Source of the DNA: Salinarimonas sp.
GTDB taxonomy: Bacteria; Pseudomonadota; Alphaproteobacteria; Rhizobiales; Beijerinckiaceae
Reading direction: 5' to 3'
Assembly (NCBI GenBank): GCA_020832565.1
Contig: JAFIEI010000003.1
Span: 1 to 64,000, forward strand
DNA length: 64,000 bases
Part shown: piece after piece, positions 34,194 to 41,902 of the stretch
How positions within the stretch are numbered: the stretch's first letter is position 1
Layout of the letters: the number at the start of each line of letters is the position of its first letter
Notes under the pieces: generated by a model
Database searches by the model: none
Seen by the model: only the letters and a program-made list of their open reading frames with translations
Told to the model about the DNA's origin: nothing
Translations under genes and position numbers: made by a program

Positions 34194-34326
34194 CCGGCAT
34201 CTCCTTGTCTGCCGGCGAGCCGATCATCCGATTGGTCGCGAATGGTCGGATTGATGAGCGCACCGGCGCGGATTTCAGTTGCGCGTGGTCAACCGTTGCC
34301 GTTGGAAATGGTTCAGATTGCCGTTT

Positions 34327-35355
34327 TCATGCACGCGCGCGAGCCGCTGATTTCTCCGGATTATTGGCGATCATCGACTGCTTCGCGCGTTCGAGCACAT
34401 CCATCACCGCAAGCGCCTCGGTAGGCCCGGTGATCGGCTCCGAGCCGTCACGAATGCAATCGAGGAAATGGGCGCATTCCGCCAGGAGCGGCTCGTTCTG
34501 TTCTATCTTCACGGCCACCGGCTCGGCGCGCACCACTTGCGGATTGCCGCTGTCGAGGGAGATCTGGTGCGGGTAGAGCTGCAGCTTGCGATCCCAGGGC
34601 AGTGTGTCGTCGAACACGGCCATGCCGGCCGAGCCGATCACGCTCAGGCGATGCTCCTTGTAGGGATGCAGCCAGGACACGTGGATCAGCGCCTTCTCGC
34701 CGCCGGCGAAGCCGAGCCGCAGCGTCACGGCATCGGCGATCTCGTCGCGCAGATGGCCCTCGCCATGGGCATCGACATGGTCGGGTGCCGCGCCGACGAG
34801 CCCGAGCGTCATCGACACATCGTGGGGCGCAAGGCACCAAAGGGCATCCTCCTCGCGCCGCACGGCGCCGAGATTGAGCCGGTTGGCATTGATACGCTGG
34901 ACGCGCCCGAGCAGGCCCTCGTGCACGAGTTCCTTCAGTTTGCGGTAGCCGGGATGGAATTGCAGGATATGCCCGGTCATCATCACCCGTGATGCCGCGC
35001 GGGCCGCGTCGATGATCGCGACCGCCTCGCCGTGATCCAGCGTCACCGGCTTTTCGATGAAGACATGCTTGCCATGGCCGATGGCGGAAAGCGCCATGTC
35101 CTTGTGACCGGATGGCGGGGTGGCGATGATGACGGCATCGATGCCGGGATCCGACAAGGCCTGCTCCGCCGACATGGCGCGGCAGCCGAACAGGGCGATC
35201 AGCGATTCGATCGTCTCGGCATTGTTGTCGACCACCGCCTCGAGGGCACCGAGCTGCGCGAAGCAGCGCACGATATTGCGGCCCCAGGCGCCGCAGCCGA
35301 TGACTGCCACGCGTGGCTGATCTGCGCGCGGCCCGTTCCTGCTTTCAACCGTCAT
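34327..35355 (-). CDS. Gfo/Idh/MocA family oxidoreductase
   Basis: A 342-residue NAD(P)-dependent sugar oxidoreductase. The Rossmann motif is VAVIGCGAWGRNIVRCFAQLG. HVFIEKPVTLDHGEA carries the E-K-P motif with the catalytic Lys. GAVRREEDALWCLAPHDVSM contains the D-x3-H-type pair usual in this family. The sequence looks closest to UDP-N-acetylglucosamine 3-dehydrogenase-like (WbpB/WlbA) members, suggesting a nucleotide-sugar substrate, with modest confidence. The start at 35355 begins just before the conserved region; an ATG at 35376 is an alternative. Confidence 0.85.
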   Translation of the reverse strand: MTVESRNGPRADQPRVAVIGCGAWGRNIVRCFAQLGALEAVVDNNAETIESLIALFGCRAMSAEQALSDPGIDAVIIATPPSGHKDMALSAIGHGKHVFIEKPVTLDHGEAVAIIDAARAASRVMMTGHILQFHPGYRKLKELVHEGLLGRVQRINANRLNLGAVRREEDALWCLAPHDVSMTLGLVGAAPDHVDAHGEGHLRDEIADAVTLRLGFAGGEKALIHVSWLHPYKEHRLSVIGSAGMAVFDDTLPWDRKLQLYPHQISLDSGNPQVVRAEPVAVKIEQNEPLLAECAHFLDCIRDGSEPITGPTEALAVMDVLERAKQSMIANNPEKSAARARA

Positions 35356-35704
35356 GTCATGCTTTCGTTCTGGCATCTGCCCGCGCCGCACCCTGCAATG
35401 CACGGGCGGCGCCTTAATGCGCCCTGACGCGGGAAAATTCAACCATGTGAGGATGCCGCACCGGCAATTCGACGACGACGAGCCGGACAAGTATGCCGGA
35501 AATCGATGGAGCAACGTCCTGTACAGGCCGGAAGGAAAACCAGCTGAGATGAATTCGCCATAAACACGCATTACGCTTGGGAAATTCCTGTTCAAGAAGT
35601 GTGGCATTACACAATTTATGATTAAATTACGCGATCGATTGACTTATGATTGATCTGTTTGGGGGAACTGGCGTACCTGCTTGTATCAGCAGGTAATGAA
35701 ATGC
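35356..35704. other. 349-base divergent spacer before the GntR gene
   Basis: Separates the Gfo/Idh/MocA gene from the GntR gene. The right half is AT-rich and should hold the GntR promoter; a seven-base palindrome lies at 35674-35695. A weak plus-strand frame at 35417-35563 (48 residues ending RPEGKPAEMNSP) has no convincing ribosome binding site and is not called as a gene. Confidence 0.4.
35674..35695. promoter_or_regulatory. palindrome overlapping the GntR ribosome-binding region
   Basis: TACCTGC and GCAGGTA flank TTGTATCA. The palindrome covers the AGCAGG element that would bind the ribosome for the GntR regulator, an arrangement expected of an autorepressor operator. Confidence 0.45.
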
Positions 35705-36430
35705 ATGGCGATGATGGACAGCACCGGAGCAATCGGATGGGTCGCGAAGCAGAGGCGTTATCGGCATATTGCCGATAGCCTCCGCGAGGCCATACTTTCC
35801 GGGGAATACCGCCCGGGCGATCGTCTGCCTACGGAGCGAACTCTTGCACAACAGTTCAACGTGTCGCGGTCCTGCGTGCGTGAGGCGCTGCTCGCGCTCG
35901 AGATCCAGGATCTCGTCCATATCCGGGTGGGCTCCGGGGTCTATGTGAGCGAGAGCGCGGCCCCGATGGCGAGCCATATCGGCGGCGATGCCAGTGAGCC
36001 CAGCGTCGCGGATATCCTGAATGCCCGCCTGATGTTTCAGCCGGAAATGTGCGCCGTGGCGGCCCGCAACGCCACCGAGGACGACATCCACGCACTGCAA
36101 TTGCGCAACCGCGCCATCACCCATGAAATCCACACCCCCGATACCGCCGCGCGATACTATCGCGATTTCCATCTTGCGATCGCCCGGGCAACGCATAATC
36201 CCTTCGCCCATGGTCTGATGCTGAGCATCTGGCAGGCAGCGCGCGCGCATCCCGAATGGGAGAAGCTGCGGCAACTCCTGCAATCGCCGGAGCGGCAGGT
36301 CCGTTGGCGCGACGAGCATGAAGGGATCCTCGCGGCCTTGGCGAAGCGCCATCGCGGCGAGGCGCGCGCGGCCATGCGCAGCCATGTCGAGAACGTGATC
36401 GCGGTGATCGACGAAGCCGACATGTTGTGA
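35705..36430 (+). CDS. GntR/FadR-subfamily transcriptional regulator
   Basis: A 241-residue regulator. The winged helix is at about residues 20-85 (RYRHIADSLREAILSGEYRPGDRLPTERTLAQQFNVSRSCVREALLALE). An all-helical FCD ligand domain follows, with the metal-site pattern in RYYRDFHLAIARATHN and later RDEHEGILAAL and RSHVENV. Such regulators respond to organic acids or sugar acids. Several in-frame starts exist between 35681 (TTG) and 35714; 35705 has the best spacing from AGCAGG. It may control the oxidoreductase genes on either side, which is not shown. Confidence 0.87.
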   Translation: MAMMDSTGAIGWVAKQRRYRHIADSLREAILSGEYRPGDRLPTERTLAQQFNVSRSCVREALLALEIQDLVHIRVGSGVYVSESAAPMASHIGGDASEPSVADILNARLMFQPEMCAVAARNATEDDIHALQLRNRAITHEIHTPDTAARYYRDFHLAIARATHNPFAHGLMLSIWQAARAHPEWEKLRQLLQSPERQVRWRDEHEGILAALAKRHRGEARAAMRSHVENVIAVIDEADML

Positions 36431-36610
36431 GGCGGGCCGTGACGCTTCGGCCGTGACGCTTCGGCCGCGATGCTTCGGCAAGGTGCCGATGCGCTTATGA
36501 AGTCCTGCGCCTTGCCGCGTCCCGTCGGGACTGGTTTCCTCGGGGCGAGATACCGGAGGGCGCAACGACGCCTTCATGTCGAGAAACCGGTCGAGACGAG
36601 GAAACCAGTT

Positions 36611-37642
36611 ATGGCGCAAGACGTGAACCGCCGCTGGCTGCTGGCGGAATATCCCAAGGGCATGCCGAGCACCGATACCTGGCGCATCGAAGAAGCGCCG
36701 CGCCCCGAGCCCGGCCCGGGGCAGATCCTGATCAAGGTGAAATACCTCTCCGTCGATCCCTATATGCGCGGGCGCATCAGCCCCGCCAAGGGTTATACCA
36801 AGGGTGTCGAGATCGGCGAACTGATGCAGGGCGGTGGGGTCGGCGAGGTGGTCGCCTCCAACCATCCCGACTGGAAGCCCGGTGACATCGCCGAATCCAT
36901 GGGGGTGGGCTGGCAGGAATACGCCGTGCTGACGCCCAATAGTGGCGGGCGTGGCGGAGTCAACCGCATCGATCCGGCGCTCGCGCCGATCCAGAGTTCG
37001 CTGTCATGGCTCGGCATGCCGGGCATGACGGCCTATTTCGGGCTCTATGACGTGGGCCGCCCGCGCCCCGGCGACACGCTGGTGGTCTCGGCGGCGTCGG
37101 GTGCCGTCGGCCAGCTCGTGGGCCAGCTTGCCAAACAGGCCGGCTGCCGCGTCGTCGGGATTGCCGGGCGCGACGACAAGCTCGCCTGGTGCCGCGAGAT
37201 CGGCTTCGACGCGGTGATCAACCACCGCACCGAAAAGGATCTCACCGCCGCCGTTGCAAAAGCCTGCCCGGATGGTGTCGATATCTTCTTCGACAACACC
37301 GCCGGCCCGATCCACGATGCCGTGATGAAGAACCTCGCCAATTACGCCCGCGTCATCCAGTGCGGGCGCATCGCGCTTGCTGACAAGGCCGGCGAGCCGG
37401 ATATCGGCGAACGCTTCATGGGTCATCTGATCGTCACCCGCGCCAGCATTCACGGCTTCCTCGTCTTCGACTGGTGGCACCGCCGCGACGAGGCCATGGC
37501 GCGCCTCGCGGCCCTCGCTGCGGCGGGTGCGATCGCGACCCGTGAAGACGTGCTCGACGGCATCGAGGCCATGCCCGAGGCCTTCATGCGCCTGATGGAA
37601 GGCAAGAATTTCGGCAAGCAGCTGGTGCGCCTCGGCGCCTGA
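36611..37642 (+). CDS. NADP-dependent zinc-free MDR oxidoreductase (CurA/prostaglandin-reductase type)
   Basis: A 343-residue medium-chain reductase. N-terminal GroES-like domain with KYLSVDPYMRGRIS, then the Rossmann domain with VVSAASGAVGQLVGQLAKQAGCRVVGIAG. The closing FDNTAGPIHDAV and IQCGRIAL are typical of the zinc-independent leukotriene B4/prostaglandin reductase group to which E. coli CurA belongs. It reduces the double bond of alpha,beta-unsaturated carbonyls; the physiological substrate is unknown. The ATG at 36611 starts MAQDVNRRWLLAEYP; the frame to 36470 is not conserved-looking. Confidence 0.9.
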   Translation: MAQDVNRRWLLAEYPKGMPSTDTWRIEEAPRPEPGPGQILIKVKYLSVDPYMRGRISPAKGYTKGVEIGELMQGGGVGEVVASNHPDWKPGDIAESMGVGWQEYAVLTPNSGGRGGVNRIDPALAPIQSSLSWLGMPGMTAYFGLYDVGRPRPGDTLVVSAASGAVGQLVGQLAKQAGCRVVGIAGRDDKLAWCREIGFDAVINHRTEKDLTAAVAKACPDGVDIFFDNTAGPIHDAVMKNLANYARVIQCGRIALADKAGEPDIGERFMGHLIVTRASIHGFLVFDWWHRRDEAMARLAALAAAGAIATREDVLDGIEAMPEAFMRLMEGKNFGKQLVRLGA

Positions 37643-37677
37643 TCGGGCAGCGCCAAAGCAGGCATCGCGGCCGGCAA

Positions 37678-38718
37678 TCAGCCGGTCGCGGCGCCTGTCT
37701 CGCTGGCCTCGCGGAACGAGACGAGCCTGCGCGTCTCCTCATCCCACAGGACGAGCTTCACGCATGCCAGGCTCTCGAGGAAGGTTATGCGGTTCAGCCC
37801 GTGCAACTCGGGGAATTCGCGCAGCACCTCCGGCAGCCGGTAGAACGGGATCTTGCTCGAGAGATGGTGCACGTGGTGGATGCCGATATTGCCGGTGAAC
37901 CATTGCAGGATCGGCGGCAGATCGTAATGCGAACTGCCGTGCAAAGCCGCATTTTGGTGGTTCCACTGCTCGCCGTCCGACCAGTGGGTCTCCTCGAACT
38001 GGTGCTGGATGTAGAACAGCCATACACCCGCCGTCGCCGCCATCAGGATGATCGGCCCCTGGATCAGCAGGAACGGCCCCAATCCGACCAGCCAGACCAG
38101 GAGGGAGGCCATGGCGGCGATGCAGAAATTGGTGGCGAGGGTCGAAATCCAAGGCTCCCAGCCGGCCCGCATCAGCCCGACCGGCAGTCTGTACTGGCAG
38201 ATGAACAGCCAGGCCGGTCCGAGACCGAACATCACGAGCGGATGCCGGTAGAGCCGATATGCCAGCCGCCCGGTCCAGGGTTTGGCCTGGTATTCCGCGA
38301 CCGTCAGCGTGTCGACATCCCCGATGCCGCGCTGGTCGAGATTGCCCGATGTCGCGTGGTGGACGGCATGCGTGCGGCGCCAGTAATCATATGGCGTGAA
38401 GGTCAGCACGCCGAGGGCGCGTCCGGCCCAGTCGTTGAGCGCGCGTTTTGAGAACAGCGAACCGTGCCCGCAATCGTGCTGCAGCATGAACATCCGGACG
38501 AGCAGCCCGGCAGCCGGTACGGCCAGGATCGGCCCGGCCCACCAATACCCGTTCGTCACCAGCAACGCCGCCGCAATCCACAGCGCGGTAAACGGCACGG
38601 TCGTGACGAGAATTTCAAGAACGGCCCGGCGATTATCGGGCACGCGGTAGCGGGCGAGGGCAGCGTTCCATGAGCGCGGAAACTCTCCGGTCCCGCGGGC
38701 AGTGTCGGCATTTGGCAA
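37678..38718 (-). CDS. membrane fatty acid desaturase
   Basis: A 346-residue integral membrane di-iron desaturase with all three histidine boxes: HDCGHGS, HAVHHATSGN and HVHHLSS near the C-terminus. About four membrane helices (LVTTVPFTALWIAAALLVTNGYWW and others) surround them. The spacing is that of acyl-lipid omega-6/delta-12-like (DesA) enzymes, which insert double bonds into phospholipid acyl chains; carotenoid ketolase or hydroxylase relatives differ in box spacing. The only start at this end appears to be TTG at 38718, with a poor ribosome binding site, so the exact N-terminus is uncertain. Confidence 0.87.
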   Translation of the reverse strand: MPNADTARGTGEFPRSWNAALARYRVPDNRRAVLEILVTTVPFTALWIAAALLVTNGYWWAGPILAVPAAGLLVRMFMLQHDCGHGSLFSKRALNDWAGRALGVLTFTPYDYWRRTHAVHHATSGNLDQRGIGDVDTLTVAEYQAKPWTGRLAYRLYRHPLVMFGLGPAWLFICQYRLPVGLMRAGWEPWISTLATNFCIAAMASLLVWLVGLGPFLLIQGPIILMAATAGVWLFYIQHQFEETHWSDGEQWNHQNAALHGSSHYDLPPILQWFTGNIGIHHVHHLSSKIPFYRLPEVLREFPELHGLNRITFLESLACVKLVLWDEETRRLVSFREASETGAATG

Positions 38719-39004
38719 GAGGTATCCAATCCCAAGGGTAGGCCGCTGGCGCAGAGAGGCTGATGGTCACTCTGAAGTAGAGTAATTTCAGCAAAGGTAA
38801 ATACCGTATTTGTCTTTCGAGCACCCGATGCGACGACGCCGCGCATGCGGTTGCGTTTGTTCTGATGCGGGGGAGGGGGCAAGCGCTTCATGAAGGGCGC
38901 GATTTCCCCCGCCACAAATGTGCAAAGGCCCGTTGCAGAGGTCGAACCGTACGGCTCGTGATTAGATTTACACTGCGCGATGTCACGCGCTGCAGATTCG
39001 CTCG

Positions 39005-39487
39005 TCAGAACTCCTTCGAGACGAGCAGCGGCGCGCTCTTGCCGCCATAGGCGCTCTGCGCCCGGCCGGGTGCATAACCCTGCGGGGTCTGTGCACGGGA
39101 GAGTTCGTTGGAAATTCCCTTGACGAGATTCTCCGAGACGGCGCGGGCGGTGGCCAGAACGATCTGGTTGGTCTCGATGGCGCGGGCGAAATCGGTGTGG
39201 CGCTGCTTGAGTTCCTCCAGCGCGGCGGGCGCGAAGCGCGCAAGCGCGACGGCGTTGGCTTTGAGGGCTTCCAACCCCCGCAGATAGGCGCTCGTCAGCT
39301 CCGTCTTGCGCGCCTCGTCGGCGAGCCCTTCGCTGATGCGGCCGACGCGGACATGCTCGGTCTCGACGGTGAGGATTTTCTCGAGCGCCGCCATGGTGGC
39401 GCCGATATCGTCGATCAGGCCCCGGGCCTCGGCCGGGCCGGTCACGCGGATCGCGGCGCCTTCTGCGGATTGCTGATCGGCCCACAT
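39005..39487 (-). CDS. FlgN-like flagellar protein
   Basis: A 160-residue protein, helical for about 110 residues (LIDDIGATMAALEKILTVETEHVRVGRI to ELKQRHTDFARAIETNQIVLATAR). A short flexible tail ends YGGKSAPLLVSKEF. Position directly behind flgJ, length and helical content fit the FlgN chaperone group, which delivers hook-filament junction proteins FlgK and FlgL to the export apparatus. Sequence similarity to enteric FlgN is low. The longer frame to 39766 overlaps flgJ in antiphase and is Arg/Pro-rich shadow sequence; the ATG at 39487 is the likely start. Confidence 0.7.
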   Translation of the reverse strand: MWADQQSAEGAAIRVTGPAEARGLIDDIGATMAALEKILTVETEHVRVGRISEGLADEARKTELTSAYLRGLEALKANAVALARFAPAALEELKQRHTDFARAIETNQIVLATARAVSENLVKGISNELSRAQTPQGYAPGRAQSAYGGKSAPLLVSKEF

Positions 39488-39491
39488 GGCG

Positions 39492-39827
39492 TCATCCTTC
39501 CTGCATCTTGAGCAACTCGGCATAGATCTGGTCGGACAGGCCGACCCCGCCGCCCTTGGCAACCATTCCGGCATATTCGGAGACGAGCATCGAGCGATAG
39601 ACTTCCGAGCCCGGTCCCGCCTCGCCGAACGTGCCCTCGTCGCCACCGGCGGCGAAGACGTGGCCGAACATCTGTTCGAGGAACATCGTCTCGAAATCGT
39701 CGGCCTGCGCGCGCAGGGCCTCGCGCCGCGCGCCGGAAATCTCGCTGGTCGCCTCGACACGTCCATCCGCGCGCGCCTGGTTGGCGCGGGCCATGGTCAG
39801 GCTGGCTTCGAGAGACAGGCCGCTCAT
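39492..39827 (-). CDS. flgJ: rod-binding protein, FlgJ N-terminal domain type
   Basis: A 111-residue protein with the FlgJ rod-binding domain (ADDFETMFLEQMFGHVFA, then GPGSEVYRSMLVSEYAGMVAKGGGVGLSDQIY). It lacks the C-terminal muramidase of enteric FlgJ, as usual in alphaproteobacteria, so another enzyme must open the peptidoglycan. Its ATG overlaps the flgI stop by one base (TGATG), meaning translational coupling. It is expected in the periplasm as rod assembly scaffold. Confidence 0.88.
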   Translation of the reverse strand: MSGLSLEASLTMARANQARADGRVEATSEISGARREALRAQADDFETMFLEQMFGHVFAAGGDEGTFGEAGPGSEVYRSMLVSEYAGMVAKGGGVGLSDQIYAELLKMQEG

Positions 39828-40984
39828 CACATCACCTCGATATCGGCCTGGAGGGCGCCGGCGGCCTTGATCGCCTGGAGGATGGCGATCAGGTCGCGCG
39901 GGCCGATGCCCAAGGCGTTCAGCCCGTCGACGAGCTCGCGCAGGGTCACGCCCTCGGGCACCACGGCGAGCTGGCCGTCCTCGCCGAAGACCTCGATGGC
40001 GGTGCGCGGCACGACGACCGTCTCGCCATCGGAGAAGGGCAGGGGTTGTTCGACGAAGGGCTCCTCCGTGATCGTCACGGTGAGATTGCCCTGCGCCACG
40101 GCAACTGTAGAGACGCGCACGTCACGCCCCATCACGATGATTCCGGATCGCTCGTCGACGACGATCTTCGCCGGCTGATCGGGCTCCACGCGCAATTGCT
40201 CGATCTCGGTGAGCAGTTCGATCATGTTGCCGGCATAACTCTTGGGGATATGCAGATGCACCGTCGACGGATCGCTCGGCGCAGCGGCATCATCGCCGAT
40301 GAAATCGTTGATCGCAGAGGCGATGCGGCGAGCCGTGGTGAAATCCGGATTGCGCAGCGCGAGCCGCAGGTGCCGCTTTTCGGCGAGCGAAAATTCGATC
40401 TCGCGCTCGATCAGCGCGCCGTTCGAAATACGCCCCACCGTCGGCACACCGCGCTGGATGCGGGCCGCTTCACCCTCGAAGCCGAATCCGGCGACGGCGA
40501 CCGAGCCCTGCGCGACGGCATAGACTTCGCCGTCGGCGCCCATCAGTGGCGTCACGAGAAGGGTGCCGCCTTCGAGCGAATTGGCGTCGCCGAGCGCGGA
40601 GACGGTGACGTCGAGGCGGGTGCCCTGGGTCGAAAATGCCGGCAGGTTCGCCGTCACCATCACGGCGGCGACATTGGCCGTGCGCAGATTCGCGCCGCGC
40701 GTATTGACGCCGAGGCGCTCGAGCATGGCTGTCAGAGACTGGCGGGTGAAGGGTGAATTGTTGAGCGAGTCGCCGGAGCCCTGCAGGCCGACCACGAGGC
40801 CGTAACCCACCAGTTGATTCTGGCGCACGCCCTCGACTTCGGCGAGATCCTTGATACGCGACATGTTGGCCGTGGGGCGCGCGACATCCGCCTGGGCAGG
40901 CGTGATGACGGCCTCGAGGAGCGGGCCCGCCGTGAAGGCGAAGGCGCAGATCAACGTCAAGGCTTTCCGCATCGTCTTCTTCAT
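39827..40984 (-). CDS. flgI: flagellar P-ring protein FlgI
   Basis: A 385-residue periplasmic protein with a signal peptide (RKALTLICAFAFTAGPLLEAVITPAQA). The FlgI landmarks are RIKDLAEVEGVRQNQLVGYGLVVGLQGSGDS, LGVNTRGANLRTANVAAVMVTANLP, VDERSGIIVMGRDVRVSTVAV and the C-terminal GIGPRDLIAILQAIKAAGAL. It forms the P ring around the rod in the peptidoglycan layer. A sigma-54 type promoter lies 36-51 bases upstream. The open frame to 41791 on this strand overlaps fliX antisense and is not coding. Confidence 0.95.
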   Translation of the reverse strand: MKKTMRKALTLICAFAFTAGPLLEAVITPAQADVARPTANMSRIKDLAEVEGVRQNQLVGYGLVVGLQGSGDSLNNSPFTRQSLTAMLERLGVNTRGANLRTANVAAVMVTANLPAFSTQGTRLDVTVSALGDANSLEGGTLLVTPLMGADGEVYAVAQGSVAVAGFGFEGEAARIQRGVPTVGRISNGALIEREIEFSLAEKRHLRLALRNPDFTTARRIASAINDFIGDDAAAPSDPSTVHLHIPKSYAGNMIELLTEIEQLRVEPDQPAKIVVDERSGIIVMGRDVRVSTVAVAQGNLTVTITEEPFVEQPLPFSDGETVVVPRTAIEVFGEDGQLAVVPEGVTLRELVDGLNALGIGPRDLIAILQAIKAAGALQADIEVM

Positions 40985-41019
40985 GATCGCACTCTCGTCG
41001 CTGTTGGCCAGATTAACAT

Positions 41020-41035
41020 GGCAAGCACCATGCCA
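41020..41035 (-). promoter_or_regulatory. sigma-54 promoter of flgI
   Basis: On the minus strand TGGCATGGTGCTTGCC matches the -24/-12 consensus: GG and GC separated by exactly ten bases, with the flanking TGGCA and TTGC intact. It lies 36 bases upstream of the flgI start on the correct strand. Middle and late flagellar genes in Caulobacter-type hierarchies use this promoter class. Confidence 0.8.
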
Positions 41036-41131
41036 GAGGGGCGCGCAGCCGTCCGCTCGCGAGAAAGGTGAACGATTTCTTGCATTTATCTCGAGTAATG
41101 CCTGGAACCGATACACCCTGACGGGAGCCCG

Positions 41132-41150
41132 TCCGGCAGATTTTGCCGGA
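41132..41150. promoter_or_regulatory. FlbD-like palindromic site, copy 1
   Basis: TCCGGCAGATTTTGCCGGA: seven-base arms TCCGGCA/TGCCGGA around GATTT. It lies about 100 bases upstream of the flgI sigma-54 promoter and shares the pattern CGGCA-GANNT-TGCCG with the second copy. Its resemblance to the ftr sites bound by the sigma-54 activator FlbD is from memory and needs checking. Confidence 0.5.
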
Positions 41151-41185
41151 AATCCCTGCCGGGTTTTCGCGTCGGCCTGCGGACC

Positions 41186-41200
41186 CGGCAGAAATTGCCG
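41186..41200. promoter_or_regulatory. FlbD-like palindromic site, copy 2
   Basis: CGGCAGAAATTGCCG, the same pattern as the first copy with centres 52 bases apart (about five helical turns), placed immediately before the CtrA-type site. Confidence 0.5.
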
Positions 41201-41205
41201 CGTGG

Positions 41206-41221
41206 TTAACGTGCGATTAAC
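41206..41221 (+). promoter_or_regulatory. CtrA-type site upstream of fliX
   Basis: TTAACGTGCGATTAAC is a perfect TTAA-N7-TTAAC, the CtrA consensus, 45-60 bases upstream of the fliX start. CtrA controls early flagellar genes in alphaproteobacteria, including fliX in Caulobacter. Confidence 0.75.
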
Positions 41222-41266
41222 CATGTTGCGGCAGGCTTTTCCAATGGCAGAGCCGGAGGACGCGCC

Positions 41267-41722
41267 ATGCGCATCGATCCCAAGACCAATGCATCCCCGA
41301 TCGCCGCTGCGGCAGCGCGCCGCCGCACATCCGGCGCGAGTTTCGATGTGGCCGATACCGCAGCCTCGCGCCCGACATCCGGGGCGGCTGCCCCGGCGGC
41401 CGCAGGCTCGCTCGATGCACTTCTTGCTCTGCAGGAGGAATCCGGCGACGGCGAACGTCGGCGCCGCACCGCGCGGCGCGGGCATGATCTGCTCGACGCC
41501 CTCGATCGCCTGAAGGCCGCCCTCCTGGGCGGGCGGGTGCCCGTGAGCGATCTCAAGGCGATCGCCGCGCGTCTGGCGGAGCGGCGTGATCTCAGCGGCG
41601 ATCCGCGCCTCGACGAGATCGTCGCTCATATCGAACTGCGTGCTCAGGTGGAGCTGGCGAAGCTCGGCTCGGAGCCGGCTGGTTCGGCGAATGCCACGCG
41701 CCCATATGCGCAGCGCGCCTGA
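41267..41722 (+). CDS. fliX: flagellar assembly regulator FliX
   Basis: A 151-residue protein opening MRIDPKTNASPIAAAAARRR. A disordered Ala-rich region follows, then a conserved helical part: SLDALLALQEE, RRGHDLLDALDRLKAALLGGRVP, LDEIVAHIELRAQVELAKLG. In Caulobacter, FliX couples basal-body assembly to the activity of the sigma-54 activator FlbD. The divergent fliX/flgI arrangement is conserved in that group. A strong ribosome binding site (GGAGGA eight bases before the ATG) supports the start. A CtrA-type site lies upstream. Confidence 0.9.
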   Translation: MRIDPKTNASPIAAAAARRRTSGASFDVADTAASRPTSGAAAPAAAGSLDALLALQEESGDGERRRRTARRGHDLLDALDRLKAALLGGRVPVSDLKAIAARLAERRDLSGDPRLDEIVAHIELRAQVELAKLGSEPAGSANATRPYAQRA

Positions 41723-41902
41723 TCGCGGCGCCGGCATTATGGGCGAACGCATCGCCTGGCGGGTATCGGGTCGGTCAGGGCAGTGCGCCATGGTTAAGAA
41801 AAAATGCGGTTAGCCGCAAATCTGTCCATCAGCTCAACCAATGCTTAACCTGAATCGGCTTTTAATCGGATTCCAATGTTGCGTAGAACACCAGGTGCGC
41901 CG

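Noticed and set aside
35417..35563. 48-codon frame in the spacer before the GntR gene
   Set aside because: No convincing ribosome binding site or partner; kept only as a remark on the spacer.
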